A stretch of 64,000 bases of DNA from CAYLYU01 sp964501925 (lineage in GTDB: Bacteria > Pseudomonadota > Zetaproteobacteria > Mariprofundales > Mariprofundaceae). The position numbers and the translations under genes were made by a program. Every line of letters starts with the position of its first letter. The stretch's first letter is position 1. Positions 45,891 through 55,788 of the stretch are shown one piece after another. The notes below the pieces were generated by a model. That model made no database searches, was not told where the DNA came from, and worked only from the letters and a program-made list of their open reading frames with translations. The DNA is taken from the NCBI GenBank assembly GCA_964501925.1, contig CAZCTM010000004.1:54235-118234 (forward strand). Reading direction: 5' to 3'.

Positions 45891-46466
45891 CTAGAAAATT
45901 TCCATGTCCGGCATCCGATCGGGTGACAGGCCCATGTCACTCATCAGGCTGAACAGCAGGCCAAAGAGAACAACAAGCGACATGACAAACAGGATCATGG
46001 GAATCACCAGGATCAGCAAGGCCTTGCCGGAACCGACCTTGGCGTGGGACACAAGTCCCTGCCATGTTAAATAAAGATTCCACAGGCTCGTAAAAATATT
46101 GACACCTGGGACCCAGGAAAGCAGTTGAGGTACCGCACTGTAAGCACAAATCTGAAAGGCGGCAGCAGTGCTTAGCTGGGACTTTGAAAAAACACGGACA
46201 GCCCAGCTCAGATACCAGGCCCACAACCATGTACAGACAAGCATCAGGCCCAGAAAGAAAGGGATCACGAGAAGGGCAAATATCCCTGTGGGCAAGCTGA
46301 TGATGAGGGAGGGGACAAGCATGATCAGGCTCATCAGTATCAGGCTGTCCCTGTAACTGGTGGTGGCCTGCATCTCTTCGAAAAACAGCCGGGGTTCTGT
46401 AATCACGCTCTTGATGGCGGGCAACAGAGTCTCCGTGATGCGGTTGCTTGAAAAATAGGTGATCAT
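45891..46466 (-). CDS. Yip1-family inner-membrane protein
   Basis: 191 aa from ATG 46466 (AAGGGAG upstream). An amphipathic N-terminal segment (ITEPRLFFEEMQATTSYRDSLI) precedes about five transmembrane helices; the F-E-M pattern and the AYSAVPQLLSWVPGVN segment are typical of bacterial Yip1 domain proteins. No biochemical role is known. An upstream in-frame start at 46526 lacks a ribosome site. Convergent with gpsA. Confidence 0.78.
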   Translation of the reverse strand: MITYFSSNRITETLLPAIKSVITEPRLFFEEMQATTSYRDSLILMSLIMLVPSLIISLPTGIFALLVIPFFLGLMLVCTWLWAWYLSWAVRVFSKSQLSTAAAFQICAYSAVPQLLSWVPGVNIFTSLWNLYLTWQGLVSHAKVGSGKALLILVIPMILFVMSLVVLFGLLFSLMSDMGLSPDRMPDMEIF

Positions 46467-46545
46467 TTTTCTCCCTTGTGCGCTTGCGCAGCACATAAGA
46501 TAGGCGAGCTCGACGTCGCAAGGCAAGCGAGTCTATACTGTAGTC

Positions 46546-46944
46546 ATGAAAGTTCTGATTTATTTTCTTTTGTTCTTTCTGAGCGTTCCGTTCAGTGCTT
46601 CTGCTGCAAAGGATGAAGCCGCGCTTCCACCACCGACGGACGTACTGGATACCCCCCAGTCACGCGAAACCATCCAGCCATCCGATGACGAACTGAATCT
46701 TCAGGAGGAGCTCAGCCCGGATCAGTCAACGGAAGTGGAGCTGCGCGTATATCAACGTAAGGATGGCGCGACAGTGGAGGAATACTCGATCCATGGACAT
46801 GTTTACATGGTTCGGGTCAAGCCCCCGGGCAACATTCCCGCTTATTATCTTTATGATAGTGACGGTGATGGCATTCTGGAAAAACGTTTGCCGGGAGGAT
46901 ATAAACCCACCTCACCCCCTACATGGGTCATCAAGGAATTCTAA
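46546..46944 (+). CDS. DUF2782 periplasmic protein
   Basis: 132 aa: signal peptide (first about 20, SASAA), an acidic, Pro-rich linker, then the compact domain EVELRVYQRKDGATVEEYSIHGHVYMVRVKP split by short gaps and PAYYLYDSDGDGILEKRLPG, the DUF2782 signature. Function unknown; members occur in beta/gammaproteobacteria and relatives. Confidence 0.82.
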   Translation: MKVLIYFLLFFLSVPFSASAAKDEAALPPPTDVLDTPQSRETIQPSDDELNLQEELSPDQSTEVELRVYQRKDGATVEEYSIHGHVYMVRVKPPGNIPAYYLYDSDGDGILEKRLPGGYKPTSPPTWVIKEF

Positions 46945-47032
46945 CTCGTTCGACTGCCGGAGAGACGTATGTGGATTGCGCTGGGATCAGATACCCCTTT
47001 TGCGGGCGTTTCAGGCCTGTTCGGATCATATC

Positions 47033-47545
47033 ATGCCCGGACGTGAGGAAGACCTCTTCCGCCAGGCCATGGACGGTGTACGGCGCTTAAAGCATGAACC
47101 AAAAGTCTGGCCGGTGGAGGTCAGGAAGAAAGAACATGCACCGAAAGCAAGGCCTGTCAGGCTGCCTTCGTCAGGCAGAGGACCTTCCCGAACGGAAACG
47201 CCATGGGTTTTGAAAGCGGATGGCATATCCCATGAACAGTTGCGACGGTTATCATCCGGTCATTTTCCGCAGGACTTTGAACTGGATCTGCACGGGATGA
47301 CTCGTGATGAGGCCACCGAGGCGCTGTCGAACTGTGTCTCCCGAATGATTTCTTCCGGGAGACGTGTTCTCTCCGTCATTCATGGCCGGGGATTGCATTC
47401 TTCGCAAGGATATCCTGTTCTCAAAAAGGCCACATATGACTGGCTAAGCCATGGCTCATACGCTGGCTGGGTGCTTGCCGTGGTTCCCAAGCCGGGTTCG
47501 GGGGGTGGGTCCTGTCTGGTTCTGCTGCGCAGATCCCGCGAATAG
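47033..47545 (+). CDS. Smr-domain protein
   Basis: About 170 aa. N-terminal LFRQAMDGVRRLKH is the usual lead of the YdaL/SmrA type; the Smr domain follows with DLHGMTRDEA and the nuclease loop HGRGLHSSQGYPVLK (HGxG motif). Smr domains can nick DNA or cleave RNA at stalled ribosomes. The start is uncertain: ATG 47033 fits the family length, while TTG 46976 has GGAGAG 11 nt upstream. Confidence 0.88.
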   Translation: MPGREEDLFRQAMDGVRRLKHEPKVWPVEVRKKEHAPKARPVRLPSSGRGPSRTETPWVLKADGISHEQLRRLSSGHFPQDFELDLHGMTRDEATEALSNCVSRMISSGRRVLSVIHGRGLHSSQGYPVLKKATYDWLSHGSYAGWVLAVVPKPGSGGGSCLVLLRRSRE

Positions 47546-47552
47546 CCTTGTC

Positions 47553-48161
47553 TTGATATCTCTCCCCAGGCTTTTATTGATCTCGGACAGCCAGCGAATG
47601 CCGCCACATCGATTTTTTGAAGTCGTTGAGGCAGCCCTTGCCGGTGGCGTGGACACCGTACTGGTTCGTGAAAGGCAAATGAATTCGGCTCAACTGCTGG
47701 CCTTTGCCTCGCGTTTGCGCTCTCTCACGCGGGAAGCGGGTGCTCATCTTGTCATCCACACTCAGGCAGACATCGCCCTGGCCGTGGAGGCTGACGGGGT
47801 GCATGTTGCAGCAAACGGTATCGGTGAATTGCCAGCCATCCGGGACTGGATAGGGCAAACCCCTATGAGCCTTTCCGCATCCTGTCACAATCGGGCGGAG
47901 ATCAGGTGGGCGCACGCCATGGGCGCGGATTTTGCCTTTCTTTCCCCTGTTTTTCCGACGAAAAGCCATCCGGAAACTTCCCCCTTGGGGCCGGCCAGAT
48001 TCAGGGCCATGGCGCATTCATCTCCTCTGCCCATCATCGCCCTTGGAGGTATCACTCCAGAGAATCGTCAACAACTTGCGGGGTACAGTGTGGCAGTGAT
48101 CGACGCTATCCTGAGCGCAGCAGATCCGGAATCTGCGGCCAGAGGCCTGTTGGATGCATGA
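47553..48161 (+). CDS. Thiamine-phosphate-synthase-like protein (ThiE/TenI fold)
   Basis: About 202 aa from TTG 47553. TIM-barrel pattern with LVRERQMNSAQLLAFA, DIALAVEADGVHV, SASCHNRAEI, FLSPVFPTKSHPETSPLG and ALGGITPEN. These match the ThiE-like domain usually fused to a Nudix hydrolase; here it stands alone. Some ThiE metal/phosphate residues differ, so TenI-like or another role is possible. No other thiamine gene lies next to it. Confidence 0.8.
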   Translation: MISLPRLLLISDSQRMPPHRFFEVVEAALAGGVDTVLVRERQMNSAQLLAFASRLRSLTREAGAHLVIHTQADIALAVEADGVHVAANGIGELPAIRDWIGQTPMSLSASCHNRAEIRWAHAMGADFAFLSPVFPTKSHPETSPLGPARFRAMAHSSPLPIIALGGITPENRQQLAGYSVAVIDAILSAADPESAARGLLDA

Positions 48162-48211
48162 ATGTGAATTTGTGCAGGTATGGAAACCGATAAGATGTAA
48201 AGGAGAGTTGA

Positions 48212-48391
48212 TTGAAGATAAATCCACGCGCTGTTGATATTGTCATTTTCGGTATATGCCTGTTCATTGTCCTGCTGGCCTTTGAGTTCAGGCCAGAGCT
48301 GGGCTCAGCCCTTGTTTGGGGGATTTCGGTTCCCGCGGCGATCATTGGACTTTTCTTTGGTTATCGGGGAGCCAATCGTGATGCGGATTAG
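48212..48391 (+). CDS. Small two-helix membrane protein
   Basis: 59 aa from TTG 48212 with AAAGGAGAG about 7 nt upstream. Two transmembrane helices (about 8-26 VDIVIFGICLFIVLLAFEF; about 32-50 LVWGISVPAAIIGLFFGY) joined by RPELGSA. The good ribosome site and clean hydrophobic pattern support a real gene. Not recognised. Confidence 0.6.
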   Translation: MKINPRAVDIVIFGICLFIVLLAFEFRPELGSALVWGISVPAAIIGLFFGYRGANRDAD

Positions 48392-48510
48392 GTATCCAGC
48401 AGACGTTCAATCCGGATTCTGAAATGATCCCGAATCCGGCGGAATTGTTCATGACTTCCTCGTCGGTACACAGCAACAGCACGCACTTTCAGTTCCCGAC
48501 AGGATCCCAT

Positions 48511-48957
48511 TCATCCATGAGGTATTGTGACGATGACGGTGCAGGGAGCATACCTTACAACCCGTTCCGCAGTTGAGCCGATCAGCAGGTGTTCAAGGAG
48601 ACTGTGGTGTCCATGTCGGCCAATGATGATGAGGTCGGCGGGAAGGGCCTCGGCAAACTCGCAGATGGCACGCGCCGGTTGAACCATGGACTCTTGCAGG
48701 TGGGTATGGACCTTGAAGTGCGGGTGCCGGGCCTGTCTTTCCAATCTCTTTTTTGCCCCTCTACGCATAACCTCGGTAATTTCCCGGACGGGTGAAAAGG
48801 AAACCAGCTCCGGGTCATACATGAAGATGGGCTCCAGGATGTGGAGAAGGTGAACCTCCGCATCAAAGCATTCTGCGAGGACCACGGCTCTTCGCAGGGC
48901 CTCGGTAGATTGCTCCGTAAAATCGGTGGGAACAAGGATCTTGCCGTGCTTGATCAT
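48511..48957 (-). CDS. Universal stress protein (UspA family)
   Basis: 148 aa. Opens KILVPTDFTEQSTEALRRAV and ends with the ATP-binding motif IGRHGHHSLLEHLLIGSTAE and VVRYAPCTVIVT (G-2X-G-9X-G-S/T). Likely nucleotide-binding stress protein. It follows hemY by 4 bp, so it is probably the last gene of the hem operon. Confidence 0.93.
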   Translation of the reverse strand: MIKHGKILVPTDFTEQSTEALRRAVVLAECFDAEVHLLHILEPIFMYDPELVSFSPVREITEVMRRGAKKRLERQARHPHFKVHTHLQESMVQPARAICEFAEALPADLIIIGRHGHHSLLEHLLIGSTAERVVRYAPCTVIVTIPHG

Positions 48958-48961
48958 TTCG

Positions 48962-50101
48962 TCAGTTCTGGCGGTTGTCTGTCAGCAGGGCCTTGGCATA
49001 GCATTTTGCGGCCTCTTCCCATTCTCTGGACTCGGCATGCCATTTCCCCAAGGTTTGCCATGCGAGCTTGCTTGGATGTTGCTCGATCAGTCTTTGCATG
49101 TGGCGGTTGGCCAGGCCGGTCAGACCGGCTGCATGTGCAAACTGGGCACGTAACCATTGGCGTGAGGCCGGCATGGTGCTGGCCGACTCGCTTTCCATTT
49201 TACGGTAGGCCCGCATGGGGTCTTCGGTGATGTCCAGCAGGGATTGGGCAATCTGGAAGTCATCGTGTCGTTTCAGAAAGTTGCCCCACAGCCTTCTGGC
49301 AGCCACCCTGTCATCATTGCTTATGTATGCCCTGCCAAGGGCAAGAACGACCTGACCCGACTCCGGATCGATCTTTTCTGCCTTGCGGATCCAGTTCAGT
49401 TGCTCTCCCGGTTCTCTCAACGCCATTGCCAGATAGGCGTTTACCAGCCGTTTGCGCACCCCGGAATCCTCGCCGTCCGTGCCTTTCCATTGTTCTTCCA
49501 GAAGAGGCAAGGCAGTTGGCCAGTCCTCTTCCTCCTCAGCCAGCAGGCAGAGCCGGTTCAGGGCAAGGGGAGAGTTGGGTGATGCTTCAAGCCAGGCATT
49601 CAGAAACTCCCTGCGTTTCTCCGGATCCAGCACTGTTTGGGGCTCGGTGGCCAGGCGGGCGCAAAGGGAGGTTTTTAATCGATCGCCTCTGACCCGTGCC
49701 AGACTTAACTCATGGACTGGTATGGTAAATATACGGATGAGGTCCATGGCCCAGTCGGGGATCACTCCCTTCGCCTTTGAGAAGGCCTTGACACCAAAAT
49801 CGTGCCGCTGGTCGATGAGTTGACTGATTCCTTCACGAAGGTTCTCTTCCCGGCGTTGATATTTGCCGGATGTGAGCCTTTGCCAAAGGTGTGAGGGTCC
49901 GGAAATCAGGCCCAGCAGGATTTTTCTGGCCAGCCAGAATATAATGAGTAACAGCAGCAGAATCAGGATAAATACAAACTGGTTCAGCTCGAGGACCCAG
50001 CCAAATGCCTCGAATCGGACGTCATGCTGGGCTATGTCGGGATAGAAGGCCAGTATGGCTGCGATGGCCATGGCGGCCAGGAGAAGAAGAAGGAGACGCA
50101 T
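48962..50101 (-). CDS. hemY: Heme-biosynthesis-associated TPR protein HemY
   Basis: 379 aa. Two N-terminal transmembrane helices (about 1-20 and 40-62), the HemY-N motif FGWVLELNQFVF and RREENLREGISQLIDQRHDFGVKA, then TPR-like repeats (about 100-370). The proteobacterial HemY is not the protoporphyrinogen oxidase of the same name; its exact role is unclear. Start overlaps the hemX stop (TAATG). Confidence 0.92.
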   Translation of the reverse strand: MRLLLLLLAAMAIAAILAFYPDIAQHDVRFEAFGWVLELNQFVFILILLLLLIIFWLARKILLGLISGPSHLWQRLTSGKYQRREENLREGISQLIDQRHDFGVKAFSKAKGVIPDWAMDLIRIFTIPVHELSLARVRGDRLKTSLCARLATEPQTVLDPEKRREFLNAWLEASPNSPLALNRLCLLAEEEEDWPTALPLLEEQWKGTDGEDSGVRKRLVNAYLAMALREPGEQLNWIRKAEKIDPESGQVVLALGRAYISNDDRVAARRLWGNFLKRHDDFQIAQSLLDITEDPMRAYRKMESESASTMPASRQWLRAQFAHAAGLTGLANRHMQRLIEQHPSKLAWQTLGKWHAESREWEEAAKCYAKALLTDNRQN

Positions 50102-51126
50102 TACAGTTTCTCCAGCCAGGCACTCGCGGCAGAGCGCATGGTGGCAATGTCCTGTTTGATGGTATCAAAGCTGTCGGGCAAACCTGGATCACTGTCCTCG
50201 CCGGTTTGTTTCAGTATATCCGCCAGCAGTGCATGCCATTCGTGTCTTTCAGGCCATTGCTGACGGGAAAGCTGGCTCTGTGTTCTCAGGATCCGGTTTC
50301 TCAACTCCTGCATGTGGCGTTCATCGAGAGTGGGAGCACGGCGAAGGTGGAAAAGTTTTTTCACCCACGCCAGCCATGAATCATCCGCCACAATTTCAAC
50401 CTCTTCGTAGGCCGGCACCCTGTATTGCTCGGCAAGATCACCAAGCACGGCGATCCATGATCGGAGTTTCTGCAGGTCACGATCAGAAAGTTCGCGCATT
50501 TGACTGGCCAGTTGGCGATCGGAACCGGACAGGGATGGGAGAAGCTCGATATCTTCCCAGGCCAGCTTGATCTGAGCCAGCGATGTTTCGGGGCTGGCAA
50601 TCCAGCGCAAACGACTTCTCAGCTCCAGGGACTGGCGAATCTCAAGGCCATGTTTCAGTTCGGAGCTTACCCTTTGCAGTTCGCCGATATCCTTGTGCAG
50701 CAACTGGATAGCACCGATCAGGCGTTCAAGGGTTGCGGAATCAATCCGGTCTCCAGCCACAATGTTGGTGGGCATATGACTGTCGGGGGAGTGGCTGGAA
50801 GGGGGTTGAGCCGGAGCTGTGTGGGCTGGTTTGCCTGCAAGCCCCTTTTTCTCACTTGCAGGCGTCGTGCTTAACCGCGAATCCTCCTTGCCTGGAAAGA
50901 GCTTGAGCAGATATGTATGGCGTTTGTCCTGCGGCAGCAGGAACCAGCCAGCCGCTCCCACAATCATGATGAGCAGGAATATCAGCCATGGCCAGCGATG
51001 TCGTTTCTCTTCCCCGTTCTCCGATGACTCCCCGCTCACTTCCGGCTGATCTTCCGTGGTCTCAGGCACACACTCGTCCTGTCCGTTGACAATATCTTCG
51101 GAGGATTCGCGCTTTTCCTCAGTCAT
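50101..51126 (-). CDS. hemX: HemX-like membrane protein
   Basis: 341 aa. An acidic cytoplasmic N-terminus, one transmembrane helix (about 45-64, [20 protein letters not shown]), a Pro/Ser linker and a long helical periplasmic domain (about 120-341) with [23 protein letters not shown]. It matches the HemX family encoded beside hemD/hemY; function in tetrapyrrole metabolism is not established. Overlaps hemB by 8 bp. Confidence 0.9.
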   Translation of the reverse strand: MTEEKRESSEDIVNGQDECVPETTEDQPEVSGESSENGEEKRHRWPWLIFLLIMIVGAAGWFLLPQDKRHTYLLKLFPGKEDSRLSTTPASEKKGLAGKPAHTAPAQPPSSHSPDSHMPTNIVAGDRIDSATLERLIGAIQLLHKDIGELQRVSSELKHGLEIRQSLELRSRLRWIASPETSLAQIKLAWEDIELLPSLSGSDRQLASQMRELSDRDLQKLRSWIAVLGDLAEQYRVPAYEEVEIVADDSWLAWVKKLFHLRRAPTLDERHMQELRNRILRTQSQLSRQQWPERHEWHALLADILKQTGEDSDPGLPDSFDTIKQDIATMRSAASAWLEKL

Positions 51127-52102
51127 TGTTTATCCATCGGGCTACATCCAGGGCGTGATAGCTCAGGATTACATCCGCTCCTGCGCGTTTCATGGCCGTC
51201 ATGGTTTCAAGCACGAGACGCTTCTCGTCAATCCATCCCTGATTTGCGGCGGCCTTGATCATGGCGTACTCCCCCGAGACATTGTAGACCGCCAGCGGCA
51301 GACGGGTTGTCTCCTTGACGTCACGAATGATGTCCAGGTAGGCCAGTGCGGGTTTGACCATGAGGATGTCTGCACCTTCCTCGATATCCAGTTGTGCCTC
51401 TCGCAATGCCTCCCGACGGTTGGCGGGGTTCATTTGATAGCTGCTACGATCCCCAAAACTCGGTGCGGAATCTGCTGCGTCACGAAAGGGTCCAAAATAG
51501 GCGGAGGCGTATTTGACGGCATAGGACATGATGGGTATGTGCTGATGCCCCTGATCGTCAAGAACGGCTCTGATTGCTGCTACCATGCCATCCATCATTC
51601 CTGATGGGGCAACAACATCCACACCGGCCTCGGCATAGCTCAGAGCAAGCCTCTGCAGATTCTCCAGGGTTGCATCGTTATCCACATCATGGCCCCTGAG
51701 AACGCCGCAATGCCCATGATCCGTATATTCACAGAAGCACGTGTCAGCAATGACACACAGCTCCGGCGCGGCCTCCTTGGCCGCTCGGATGGCTTTTTGA
51801 ACAATTCCGTGAGGATCCCAACCGCTACTTCCCACGGCATCCTTGTGGGCAGGGATACCAAAAAGAATGACACCTGGGATACCAAGATCGGCCACCTTGG
51901 AGACGAGGTTGCCCACGTCACTCAGAGGCAGGCGGTATACACCAGGCATGCTGGCAACAGGTGCGGGTTCGTCGATGGTTTCATCCACAAACAGGGGGTA
52001 GATGAAATCACGAGGCGAGAGTGAGGTCTCCTGAAGCATGGTTCGCAGGGAGGGATTCTGCCTCAATCTGCGGGGTCGTTTGATCAGGTCAATGGTTCGC
52101 AT
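51119..52102 (-). CDS. hemB: Delta-aminolevulinic acid dehydratase (porphobilinogen synthase)
   Basis: 327 aa. The Schiff-base lysines lie in [17 protein letters not shown] and [15 protein letters not shown], and the cysteine-rich metal site [19 protein letters not shown] indicates a zinc enzyme. It condenses two aminolevulinates to porphobilinogen. Located between hemD and hemX, with 14-bp and 8-bp overlaps; hemC is not in the window. Confidence 0.97.
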   Translation of the reverse strand: MRTIDLIKRPRRLRQNPSLRTMLQETSLSPRDFIYPLFVDETIDEPAPVASMPGVYRLPLSDVGNLVSKVADLGIPGVILFGIPAHKDAVGSSGWDPHGIVQKAIRAAKEAAPELCVIADTCFCEYTDHGHCGVLRGHDVDNDATLENLQRLALSYAEAGVDVVAPSGMMDGMVAAIRAVLDDQGHQHIPIMSYAVKYASAYFGPFRDAADSAPSFGDRSSYQMNPANRREALREAQLDIEEGADILMVKPALAYLDIIRDVKETTRLPLAVYNVSGEYAMIKAAANQGWIDEKRLVLETMTAMKRAGADVILSYHALDVARWINND

Positions 52103-52880
52103 GTGTTACACCCCTCCGGGATTCAACTTGTTCAAAATATCTTGCAAGATCCAGCAGAATCGACTGAAAACTAGCCTTTGTTGCCACGACTTGCACGTCC
52201 AGGCCGAGTTTCCTGGCAGTTTTTGCGACATGAGGACTGATTACAGCGACCACAGGCCCTCCCGCCAGCGCGGGATCACCGATTCGGTTCACGTAGTTTA
52301 CCGTTGTTTGCGAGCTTCCCAGCAGCACGGCATCAATTCTGTTTTCCCGCAGTGCCTGGATGATTCTTGAGGCATCATCTTTGGGTGGCAGACATTCGTA
52401 GGCCCGGATGAGATGGGTAATGACCCCCCTGCTTGCAAGGGCATGCAGAAGCCAGTCCCTGCCGTGGGCGGCACGGAAGAAAACAAGCTGTTTTGGCATG
52501 CCGTGCTTGCAGTAGGCTGAAAACAGCCCCTCCTGGGAGAAGGTTTCCGGAATCAGTCTGGGTTGAACGCCTATGGCTTTCAGGGCAGACGAGGTTTGTT
52601 TGCCGACGACTGCTACGGGGATTTTTTCAAAGAATGAAACAAAGGAATCCCGAAGCTGACGATGAACTGCGCGTACGGCGTTGGTGCTGGTGAACAGAGC
52701 CTCCATGCCCGGCTGCTCGAGCAGGGCCAGTCCGCGCCTGATTTCTTCAGTGTTGTAACGGATATCCAGGCAAGGAAACAGGACGGGATCGGCGCCGGCT
52801 TCACGCAACATCTGCGCCGTCTTTTTGGCCTGCTCAAGACTACGGGTAACGAGAATATGCTTACCTGCAAGCCCGTTCAT
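52089..52880 (-). CDS. hemD: Uroporphyrinogen-III synthase
   Basis: 263 aa. Poorly conserved family, recognised by [22 protein letters not shown] split by normal spacing, [34 protein letters not shown] and [17 protein letters not shown]. It cyclises hydroxymethylbilane to uroporphyrinogen III, the substrate of the cobA enzyme at 19 kb. First gene of hemD-hemB-hemX-hemY-usp; divergent from recQ. Confidence 0.92.
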   Translation of the reverse strand: MNGLAGKHILVTRSLEQAKKTAQMLREAGADPVLFPCLDIRYNTEEIRRGLALLEQPGMEALFTSTNAVRAVHRQLRDSFVSFFEKIPVAVVGKQTSSALKAIGVQPRLIPETFSQEGLFSAYCKHGMPKQLVFFRAAHGRDWLLHALASRGVITHLIRAYECLPPKDDASRIIQALRENRIDAVLLGSSQTTVNYVNRIGDPALAGGPVVAVISPHVAKTARKLGLDVQVVATKASFQSILLDLARYFEQVESRRGVTHANH

Positions 52881-52971
52881 AAGCCAAGCATACTATCTTG
52901 CGACACATCCTGCCTCCTTTCCGTGACAGGGCTATGGGCATGGGGCAAAAGATGTGTACAATATAAAAGTC

Positions 52972-55143
52972 ATGTCGATGATGCAGCAAGCTAGAGAATG
53001 TCTGAGAACGGTTTTCGGCTATCATGACTTTCGGCCGCTTCAGGAGGACGTGATCCAGACCCTTCTTGATGGTCATGATGCCTTTGTGCTGATGCCTACA
53101 GGGAGTGGCAAGTCCCTGTGTTACCAGATCCCGGCAATCATCCGGAAAGGGACGGGCATCGTCGTTTCCCCCTTGATCTCACTGATGAAGGACCAGGTGG
53201 ATACCCTGAAGGTCTGTGGAGTCAGGGCTGCCTTCTACAATTCCTCCCTGAAAGTTGCCGAATCCAAGCGGGTTCTGTCAGAACTCGAGGGGGGATCGCT
53301 GGATTTGCTGTACGTGGCTCCGGAACGGCTGCTCTCCAGGGAGTTTATGAAACGGCTGCAGGCCATTGACCTGGCCCTGTTTGCCATCGATGAGGCCCAC
53401 TGTGTCTCCCAGTGGGGGCATGATTTCCGTCCAGAGTACGTCCAGCTGGGTCTCTTGCGCAGGCATTTTCCCAAGACCCCCATTCTGGCGCTTACCGCTA
53501 CCGCTGATGAACACACAAGGCAGGATGTGCTGCACTGTTTGCAACTGAAAGAAGCCAGGCTGTTTGTTTCCAGCTTTGATCGTCCAAATATCCGTTACAC
53601 CGTGGCCGAGAAACGCCATCCCCTGCCACAGCTCCTGCAGTTCCTGGATGAGCGCCCCGAGGACAGCGGTATCATCTATTGCCTCTCCCGGAAACGGGTT
53701 GAGGAGGTGGCTGTTAATCTTCAGCGTCATGGAATACGCGCCGCCGCCTACCATGCCGGTCTGCCGGCAAAGATTCGTGAACAGACCCAGGATGACTTCC
53801 TGCGGAACCGCCTGCGTGTCATCGTGGCGACCATCGCCTTTGGCATGGGTGTGGACAAACCCAACGTTCGCTTTGTCGTTCATTTTGATATCCCGAAAAG
53901 CATAGAGAACTACTACCAGGAAACGGGACGAGCCGGCCGGGACGGGCTGGATTCCGAGGCCCTGCTTATGTTTGGTGCCGGGGACATCAGCCTGGTCCGG
54001 AAACTGATCGAAAACATCGAATCACCGGACCAGAGGCGTATCGAGTTGCACAAGCTCGACAGCATGGTCGGTTTTGCCGAGGCGCTGACCTGCCGGCGAA
54101 AGGTGTTGCTGGGCTATTTTGGCGAAAAGCTGGAGACGCCCTGCGGGAATTGCGACATATGCCTGAATCCCCCGGAAACCTTTGATGCCACCGACATGGC
54201 CCGGGCCGCCTTGTCCTGTGTTCATGAACTGAACGAGCAGTTTGGGATGCATTATGTCATTGATATTCTGAGGGGTGCGAATACGGCACGAATTCGCAGC
54301 CACGGGCATGAAAGTCTGACGTCATATGGAGCCGGAAAGAATCACAGTGCAGATGAATGGTTATCGATACTTAGGCAACTGATTCACCGCGGCTATCTGG
54401 TCCAGGATATTTGCCATCATTCCATTCTGAAGCTTACCCGGGCGGCAACGCCTTTGCTGGAGGGTGAGGAGAAAATCACCTTGGCGAAATTCCACCAGCG
54501 GGTTCGCTGGACACAGAAGAAATCGGCGATGCCTCGTGATGAGGGCCTGTTTACCCAGCTGTGCCAGTTTCGCAGCACGCTGGCCGAGCAGAAGAATGTT
54601 TCGCCCCACACGCTGTTCAGCGATGTGACACTGTCCCAGATCAGCACAACCAAGCCCACCTCACGGAAAGAGCTGCTGAATGTGACCGGCCTGGGTGCGC
54701 ACAAGCTCGCGCTCTACGGGGATACTATCCTTGAATTGGTACGCAACTATCAGCAGGGAAGGGAAGGGCAGCAGTCCGCTGCTTCAAGGGCCTATAAGAC
54801 GGCCAAGGCATCTCTTTCACCTGAACAGAGCGGCGATGGCCGCATGCTGACCCTGGATCTTCTTCAGCAGGGTCTGGATGTTGCCGGTATTGCCGCCAAG
54901 CTGGGCATGCAGCAGTCCAGTGTGATGAAGCATCTGATCGCCCTGGTCAAAGCGGGTCATCCCCTGGATGTCCGATCGATCATTGGTGACGCCTTTGAGG
55001 TCATCATGGAGGCGCTGGACGAGGCCGACCCCTATGCCTCGCTTTCTGAGGTCAAGCAGTCCCTGCCCCTTGAAGTGAGCAACGAGGAATTCAGGCTGGC
55101 GCTGGCCTGGCGTGAGGCAATGGGCTCCGTCGATACACGATAG
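52972..55143 (+). CDS. recQ: ATP-dependent DNA helicase RecQ
   Basis: 723 aa. Superfamily 2 helicase: Walker A MPTGSGKSLCYQIPA (42-48), AIDEAHCVSQWGHDFRPEY, GIIYCLSRKRVEEVA and QETGRAGRDG; zinc cysteines in CRRKVLLGYFGE and CGNCDICLNPP; RQC winged helix; HRDC domain (about 500-590); and a C-terminal HTH extension (about 625-720, LDVAGIAAKLGMQQSSVMKHL). It is over 100 aa longer than E. coli RecQ because of that tail. Repairs stalled forks and gaps. The start is uncertain: ATG 52972, ATG 52978 or GTG 52954, none with a strong ribosome site. Confidence 0.95.
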   Translation: MSMMQQARECLRTVFGYHDFRPLQEDVIQTLLDGHDAFVLMPTGSGKSLCYQIPAIIRKGTGIVVSPLISLMKDQVDTLKVCGVRAAFYNSSLKVAESKRVLSELEGGSLDLLYVAPERLLSREFMKRLQAIDLALFAIDEAHCVSQWGHDFRPEYVQLGLLRRHFPKTPILALTATADEHTRQDVLHCLQLKEARLFVSSFDRPNIRYTVAEKRHPLPQLLQFLDERPEDSGIIYCLSRKRVEEVAVNLQRHGIRAAAYHAGLPAKIREQTQDDFLRNRLRVIVATIAFGMGVDKPNVRFVVHFDIPKSIENYYQETGRAGRDGLDSEALLMFGAGDISLVRKLIENIESPDQRRIELHKLDSMVGFAEALTCRRKVLLGYFGEKLETPCGNCDICLNPPETFDATDMARAALSCVHELNEQFGMHYVIDILRGANTARIRSHGHESLTSYGAGKNHSADEWLSILRQLIHRGYLVQDICHHSILKLTRAATPLLEGEEKITLAKFHQRVRWTQKKSAMPRDEGLFTQLCQFRSTLAEQKNVSPHTLFSDVTLSQISTTKPTSRKELLNVTGLGAHKLALYGDTILELVRNYQQGREGQQSAASRAYKTAKASLSPEQSGDGRMLTLDLLQQGLDVAGIAAKLGMQQSSVMKHLIALVKAGHPLDVRSIIGDAFEVIMEALDEADPYASLSEVKQSLPLEVSNEEFRLALAWREAMGSVDTR

Positions 55144-55270
55144 AATCTGGCAATGTGCTCTGGGTCACAGACTGTCCTTTGATACATGGCCAAAGTTGCA
55201 CCTACATAAGAGATCGGTTAAGTTGTTTTCCTCTCCGTTTTCCTCTCCAGGTCCCCGAGCTCTGATCGAA

Positions 55271-55300
55271 AGACGAAGCCTTCCGGCTTCGTCTTTTTTT
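55271..55300 (+). terminator. Rho-independent terminator downstream of recQ
   Basis: GACGAAGCC-TTCC-GGCTTCGTC, perfect 9-bp stem with a UUCG-class tetraloop context, followed by seven T. The 127 bp between the recQ stop and this stem hold no recognisable gene; they could be a 3' UTR or a short RNA. Confidence 0.92.
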
Positions 55301-55316
55301 GCATCCTTGCAGAATT

Positions 55317-55736
55317 CTATTCACCGATGATCTTGATAAGGAGGCGTTTTTTTCTCCTGCCGTCAAACTCACCATAGAAAATCTGCTCCCAGGGGCCAAA
55401 ATCAAGCCGGCCGTTGGTGATGGCCACCACAACTTCACGACCCATAATCTGTCGCTTTAAGTGTGCATCCGCGTTGTCTTCACCGGTATCGTTGTGCCTG
55501 TACTGGGAGATAGGGGCATGTGGCGCCAGCTTCTCAAGCCAGACATCATAATCGTGATGGAGACCAGGCTCATCATCATTGATGAACACGCTCGCCGTGA
55601 TGTGCATGGCGTTAACCAGCACCAGCCCTTCCCTGATGCCGCTTTCCCTCAGGCAGCGTTCAACATCGGGTGTAATGTTGACAAAACCCCGTCTTGCAGG
55701 GATTTCAAACCAGAGTTCCTTGCGATAACTTTTCAT
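55317..55736 (-). CDS. UPF0047/YjbQ family protein
   Basis: 139 aa. [21 protein letters not shown] split as usual, [19 protein letters not shown] and [20 protein letters not shown] are the family signatures, including the His residues of the conserved metal or phosphate pocket. Members can show weak thiamine-phosphate-synthase activity; physiological role uncertain. The recQ terminator faces it. Confidence 0.93.
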   Translation of the reverse strand: MKSYRKELWFEIPARRGFVNITPDVERCLRESGIREGLVLVNAMHITASVFINDDEPGLHHDYDVWLEKLAPHAPISQYRHNDTGEDNADAHLKRQIMGREVVVAITNGRLDFGPWEQIFYGEFDGRRKKRLLIKIIGE

Positions 55737-55788
55737 TCCATTTTCTCCTGTAAGATTTGAGCCATTAAACTTTCTGGTTGCGTGTAAA

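Noticed and set aside
46971..47045. 25-codon frame MWIALGSDTPFAG... with GGAGAG upstream, before the Smr gene
   Set aside because: Too short and overlaps the likely 5' end of the Smr gene; at most a leader peptide.
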